Source: Verrucomicrobiota bacterium
Lineage (GTDB): Bacteria > Verrucomicrobiota > Verrucomicrobiia > Palsa-1439
Assembly: GCA_003152315.1 (NCBI GenBank)
Contig: PLZV01000060.1
Span: 1-64,000 of the forward strand
DNA length: 64,000 nucleotides
Direction of reading: 5' to 3'
Shown: positions 61,863 through 64,000 of the stretch, piece by piece
Position numbering within the stretch: the stretch's first letter is position 1
Layout: each line of letters starts with the position of its first letter
The notes under the pieces: model-generated
The model's input: the letters and a program-made list of their open reading frames with translations, nothing else
Databases searched by the model: none
What the model was told of the DNA's origin: nothing
Position numbers and translations under genes: made by a program

Positions 61863-63593
61863 TCATGTACCGGTGAGTTCTTCGTCTTCCTGGGTGACGC
61901 GTGCCACTTCCTCGACAGTCGTGATGCCCTGCTTGACCTTCTCCCAACCGTCATCGCGAAGGGTCCGCATGCCGTGCGTGCAAGCCAGATGCTTGATGGC
62001 TGCGGATGAGGCCCGTTCAATGATCAACGGACGCAGGGCTTCGCTCATGACAAGGATTTCATAGATGGCCGAACGGCCCTTGAACCCGGTGAAGCGGCAA
62101 TCCTCGCAACCCCGGCCACGGTAGAATTTGACCCTGCCAATGTCCTCCATGGGGAAACCCACCTCACGGAGGAATTCCGGATCGGGTTTGTACTCTTCCT
62201 TGCACGACTTGCAGAGCGTGCGGATGAGGCGTTGGGCCATCAGCGCCTCGACGGAGGAACTCACGAGGAAAGGCTCGATACCCATGTCGATCAACCGCGT
62301 GATCGCGCCCGGGGCGTCGTTGGTATGCAGCGTGGAAAACACCAGGTGGCCCGTGAGCGCCGCGCGAATGGCGATTTCCGCCGTTTCCAGGTCGCGTACT
62401 TCACCGACCATGATGATGTCCGGGTCCTGCCGCAAAATGTGTCGGAGACCACTCGCAAACGTCAGGCCGATTTCCGATTTCACGGAAATTTGGTTCACAC
62501 CGGGAAGTTCGTATTCCACCGGTTCCTCGATCGTGATAATGCGCTGGTCAATCGAGTTGATCGTGCTGAGGAACGCATACAGCGAGGTGGACTTGCCCGA
62601 ACCCGTGGGTCCCGTGACCAGGATAATGCCGTGCGGCAGATCGATCAGCTTGCGGACGGTCTTCTCGTTCTCCTTGTTCAGTCCGAGACTCTCGAGACCC
62701 AGGAAAATGTTGCTGCGGGTAAGCAACCGCAAACTGACGCTTTCGCCGTACGCCGTCGGGATGGTCGAGACGCGCACGTCGATTTCCGCCCCGCCACTGC
62801 GGACGTTGATGCGCCCATCCTGCGGGAGGCGACGTTCGGCGATATCCATGTTCGCCATGACCTTGATGCGCGAAATGATCGCCGCCTGGAACCGCTTCAA
62901 GTACGCCGGCACCGGCGTCTGGTGCAGCGCGCCGTCCACGCGATAACGGATGCGCAGGTCGTTCTCCATCGGTTCCATGTGGATGTCCGTCGCGCGCTCT
63001 TTGTACGCCTCCCCGATAATCTGGTTCACGAACTTGACCACGCTCGCCTCCTGGTCTCCGCTTTCGAGGTCGTCCTTCGTGACCATCTCGATCTCGTCGA
63101 TATCGAGCACGTTCTTCTGCAACAACTCGTCGAGCGTCTCCGCGCCGACGCCATAGTAACGCTTCAGGGCCTTCGCAATGTCCGCCTCGGTGCAAAGGGC
63201 GAGTTGCACACGGCTCTTCGTGACCAACCGCACTGCTTCGAGCATCGTGAGGTTGAATGGATCATTGGCCGCGACGATCAGCGTGCCGTTCTCCTGGCGC
63301 ATCGGCATGACGTTGTGCTGAAAGACGACCTTTGTGGGAACTTTCGCGCGCGCGGTCGCATCAATCTCTTTGTCGGTGATGCGCGTGAACGGTAGATGCA
63401 ACGCCGTGGCCAGTGCCTGAAGCAGTTTCTCCTCGGTGGCAACCCGCGATTTCACCAGTGAGATGATCAGTGGTTGTGCGGCCGTCAGTTGATTCGTCAG
63501 GACCTCGGAAATCTGTAGATCAGTGAAGAGTCCCGTCTGCTGCAACAACTGGCGCAAATCAGCGGGTATCGTGTCGGCAATGGCCATCGTCAT
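61863..63593 (-). CDS. gspE: type II secretion ATPase GspE
   Basis: The 576-aa ATPase has an MshEN-type N-terminal domain, Walker A VTGPTGSGKSTSLYA, the Asp and His boxes (ITIEEPVEYELPGVN; GLRHILRQDPDIIMVGEVRD; VFSTLHTNDAPGAI), and the four-Cys zinc site (LCKSCKEEY ... GCEDCRF). M1 (63593) and M3 (63587) are both possible starts. A strong promoter ends only about 10 nt upstream. First gene of the operon. Confidence 0.95.
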   Translation of the reverse strand: MTMAIADTIPADLRQLLQQTGLFTDLQISEVLTNQLTAAQPLIISLVKSRVATEEKLLQALATALHLPFTRITDKEIDATARAKVPTKVVFQHNVMPMRQENGTLIVAANDPFNLTMLEAVRLVTKSRVQLALCTEADIAKALKRYYGVGAETLDELLQKNVLDIDEIEMVTKDDLESGDQEASVVKFVNQIIGEAYKERATDIHMEPMENDLRIRYRVDGALHQTPVPAYLKRFQAAIISRIKVMANMDIAERRLPQDGRINVRSGGAEIDVRVSTIPTAYGESVSLRLLTRSNIFLGLESLGLNKENEKTVRKLIDLPHGIILVTGPTGSGKSTSLYAFLSTINSIDQRIITIEEPVEYELPGVNQISVKSEIGLTFASGLRHILRQDPDIIMVGEVRDLETAEIAIRAALTGHLVFSTLHTNDAPGAITRLIDMGIEPFLVSSSVEALMAQRLIRTLCKSCKEEYKPDPEFLREVGFPMEDIGRVKFYRGRGCEDCRFTGFKGRSAIYEILVMSEALRPLIIERASSAAIKHLACTHGMRTLRDDGWEKVKQGITTVEEVARVTQEDEELTGT

Positions 63594-63602
63594 GTCAGTG
63601 CT

Positions 63603-63631
63603 ACGATATGAGACACCACAATCCTTGTCAA
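63603..63631 (-). promoter_or_regulatory. sigma70-type promoter of the gsp operon
   Basis: On the minus strand TTGACA (63626-63631), 17-bp spacer, TATCGT (63603-63608). The predicted start near 63596 lies 3 nt before ATG 63593, so the mRNA may be leaderless or use the second ATG at 63587. Confidence 0.65.
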
Positions 63632-63872
63632 TGGCACAGGAAATCTACGATTTGTCAAAAATCGCTCCCTGCCAGCAACTTGCCGCGAGGCGATCGCTGC
63701 GTAGCGTCCCATCGTCCGTCCGTTGTCGCCGCGGTTGTTAACCGCGGTCCCCGGCCAGGTAGCGCCGACTTGCGCTCACCGCGACGAGTCGTTGTAGGCC
63801 GCTTGCCCTCACGCGGCGGTCGTAAGCGGGAACCCCCAGTTGTGCGCCGGTCTCCCGACCGCGCACTGCCAG

Positions 63873-63963
63873 AAACGAACCCCCTTTCTACCTCAAACGA
63901 ACCCAAAATCTCCCCTATCGCCGCCCAAACCACCCCGTCTTGTGGCCTCCGGTGGGTTCGTTT
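63873..63963. repeat. AAACGAACCC repeats facing the terminal palindrome
   Basis: AAACGAACCC occurs at 63873-63882 and 63895-63904; either can pair with GGGTTCGTTT at 63954-63963, giving an element of 91 or 69 nt of the same family as 101-199. Confidence 0.55.
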
Positions 63964-63981
63964 TCCAAAACGAACCCACCG
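63950..63981. repeat. 32-nt palindrome, second copy
   Basis: Identical to 186-217, in the same orientation (palindromic). The following bases differ from the first copy, so the conserved unit ends at the palindrome. Confidence 0.8.
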
Positions 63982-64000
63982 ATTCTTTCCGTAACATTCC

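Larger units (their letters stand above)
63594..64000. other. intergenic region upstream of gspE, repeat-rich
   Basis: No gene seen. After the gspE promoter (63603-63631) come several hairpins: CCGCGGTT/AACCGCGG (63729-63747) and CGGTC/GACCG near 63848-63861, then AAACGAACCC strings at 63873 and 63895 and the 32-nt palindrome at 63950-63981. Confidence 0.65.

Overview
The window is 64 kb of a GC-rich Gram-negative chromosome, most like Verrucomicrobiota or a neighbouring lineage of the PVC group. Grounds for this are a fused lpxC-fabZ gene next to lpxA, a single-chain glycine decarboxylase, a Kor-type 2-oxoacid:ferredoxin oxidoreductase, a three-gene succinate dehydrogenase with a cytochrome b558-type subunit, a PEP-CTERM protein, and many small hairpin repeats between genes. 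The assignment rests on protein families and repeats only; there is no rRNA, and I recognised no tRNA.

Layout, left to right. 298-4567: gcvT-gcvH-gcvP, start-stop coupled. 4645-5094: an ACT-domain protein. 5116-9982, minus strand: lpxA-glpX-rho-M14 peptidase-secreted protein. 9983-16041: a repeat-rich accessory island that separates lpxA from lpxC-fabZ (16042-17367). It holds a composite repeat array, a small coiled-coil protein, a 40-aa MGDKSPK-type protein, an NHL-repeat PEP-CTERM protein, a lipoprotein, a CheB-only methylesterase and an AviRa-like 23S rRNA methyltransferase preceded by a tiny overlapping ORF. Four fragments of the 3' end of lpxC-fabZ are scattered between these cassettes.

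17461-27011, plus strand: a sialidase-like protein, a CBS/ACT sensor and a branched-chain amino-acid type ABC transporter (livKHMGF). Inserted in the transporter cluster are an EF-Tu-domain-II-like small protein, a divergent HisI and a lipoprotein. The LivG ATPase carries an unusual two-helix membrane insertion. 27008-30403: DNA repair (type 5 UDG), cell-wall recycling (NagZ), another tandem-ACT protein, a glutaredoxin and an unknown. 30490-33858: sdhCAB. 33862-41067, minus strand: a sugar-phosphate-type transporter, an M24 peptidase, tsaD, a CtpA protease, an SH3-like protein and a phosphohexomutase. 41201-41953: a methyltransferase split by an in-frame TGA. 41921-45651: uppP, korB, korA. 45832-47235: a TPR protein. 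47273-52327: HAD phosphatase, folC, accD, comF, CPBP protease and a small unknown; a decayed copy of the comF 3' end lies before accD.

52370-63593 is a complete-looking type II secretion operon transcribed from right to left as gspE-F-G-H-I-J-K-L-M-(C-like)-D. GspL is built like a PilM-PilN fusion, and no prepilin peptidase is present in the window. A good sigma70-like promoter sits directly before gspE.

The most unusual material is in the non-coding DNA: elements of about 98 nt whose terminal inverted repeats share AAACGAA but otherwise differ while matching within each element; a 32-nt palindrome found identically near both ends of the window; and the fabZ-fragment-bounded cassette island.
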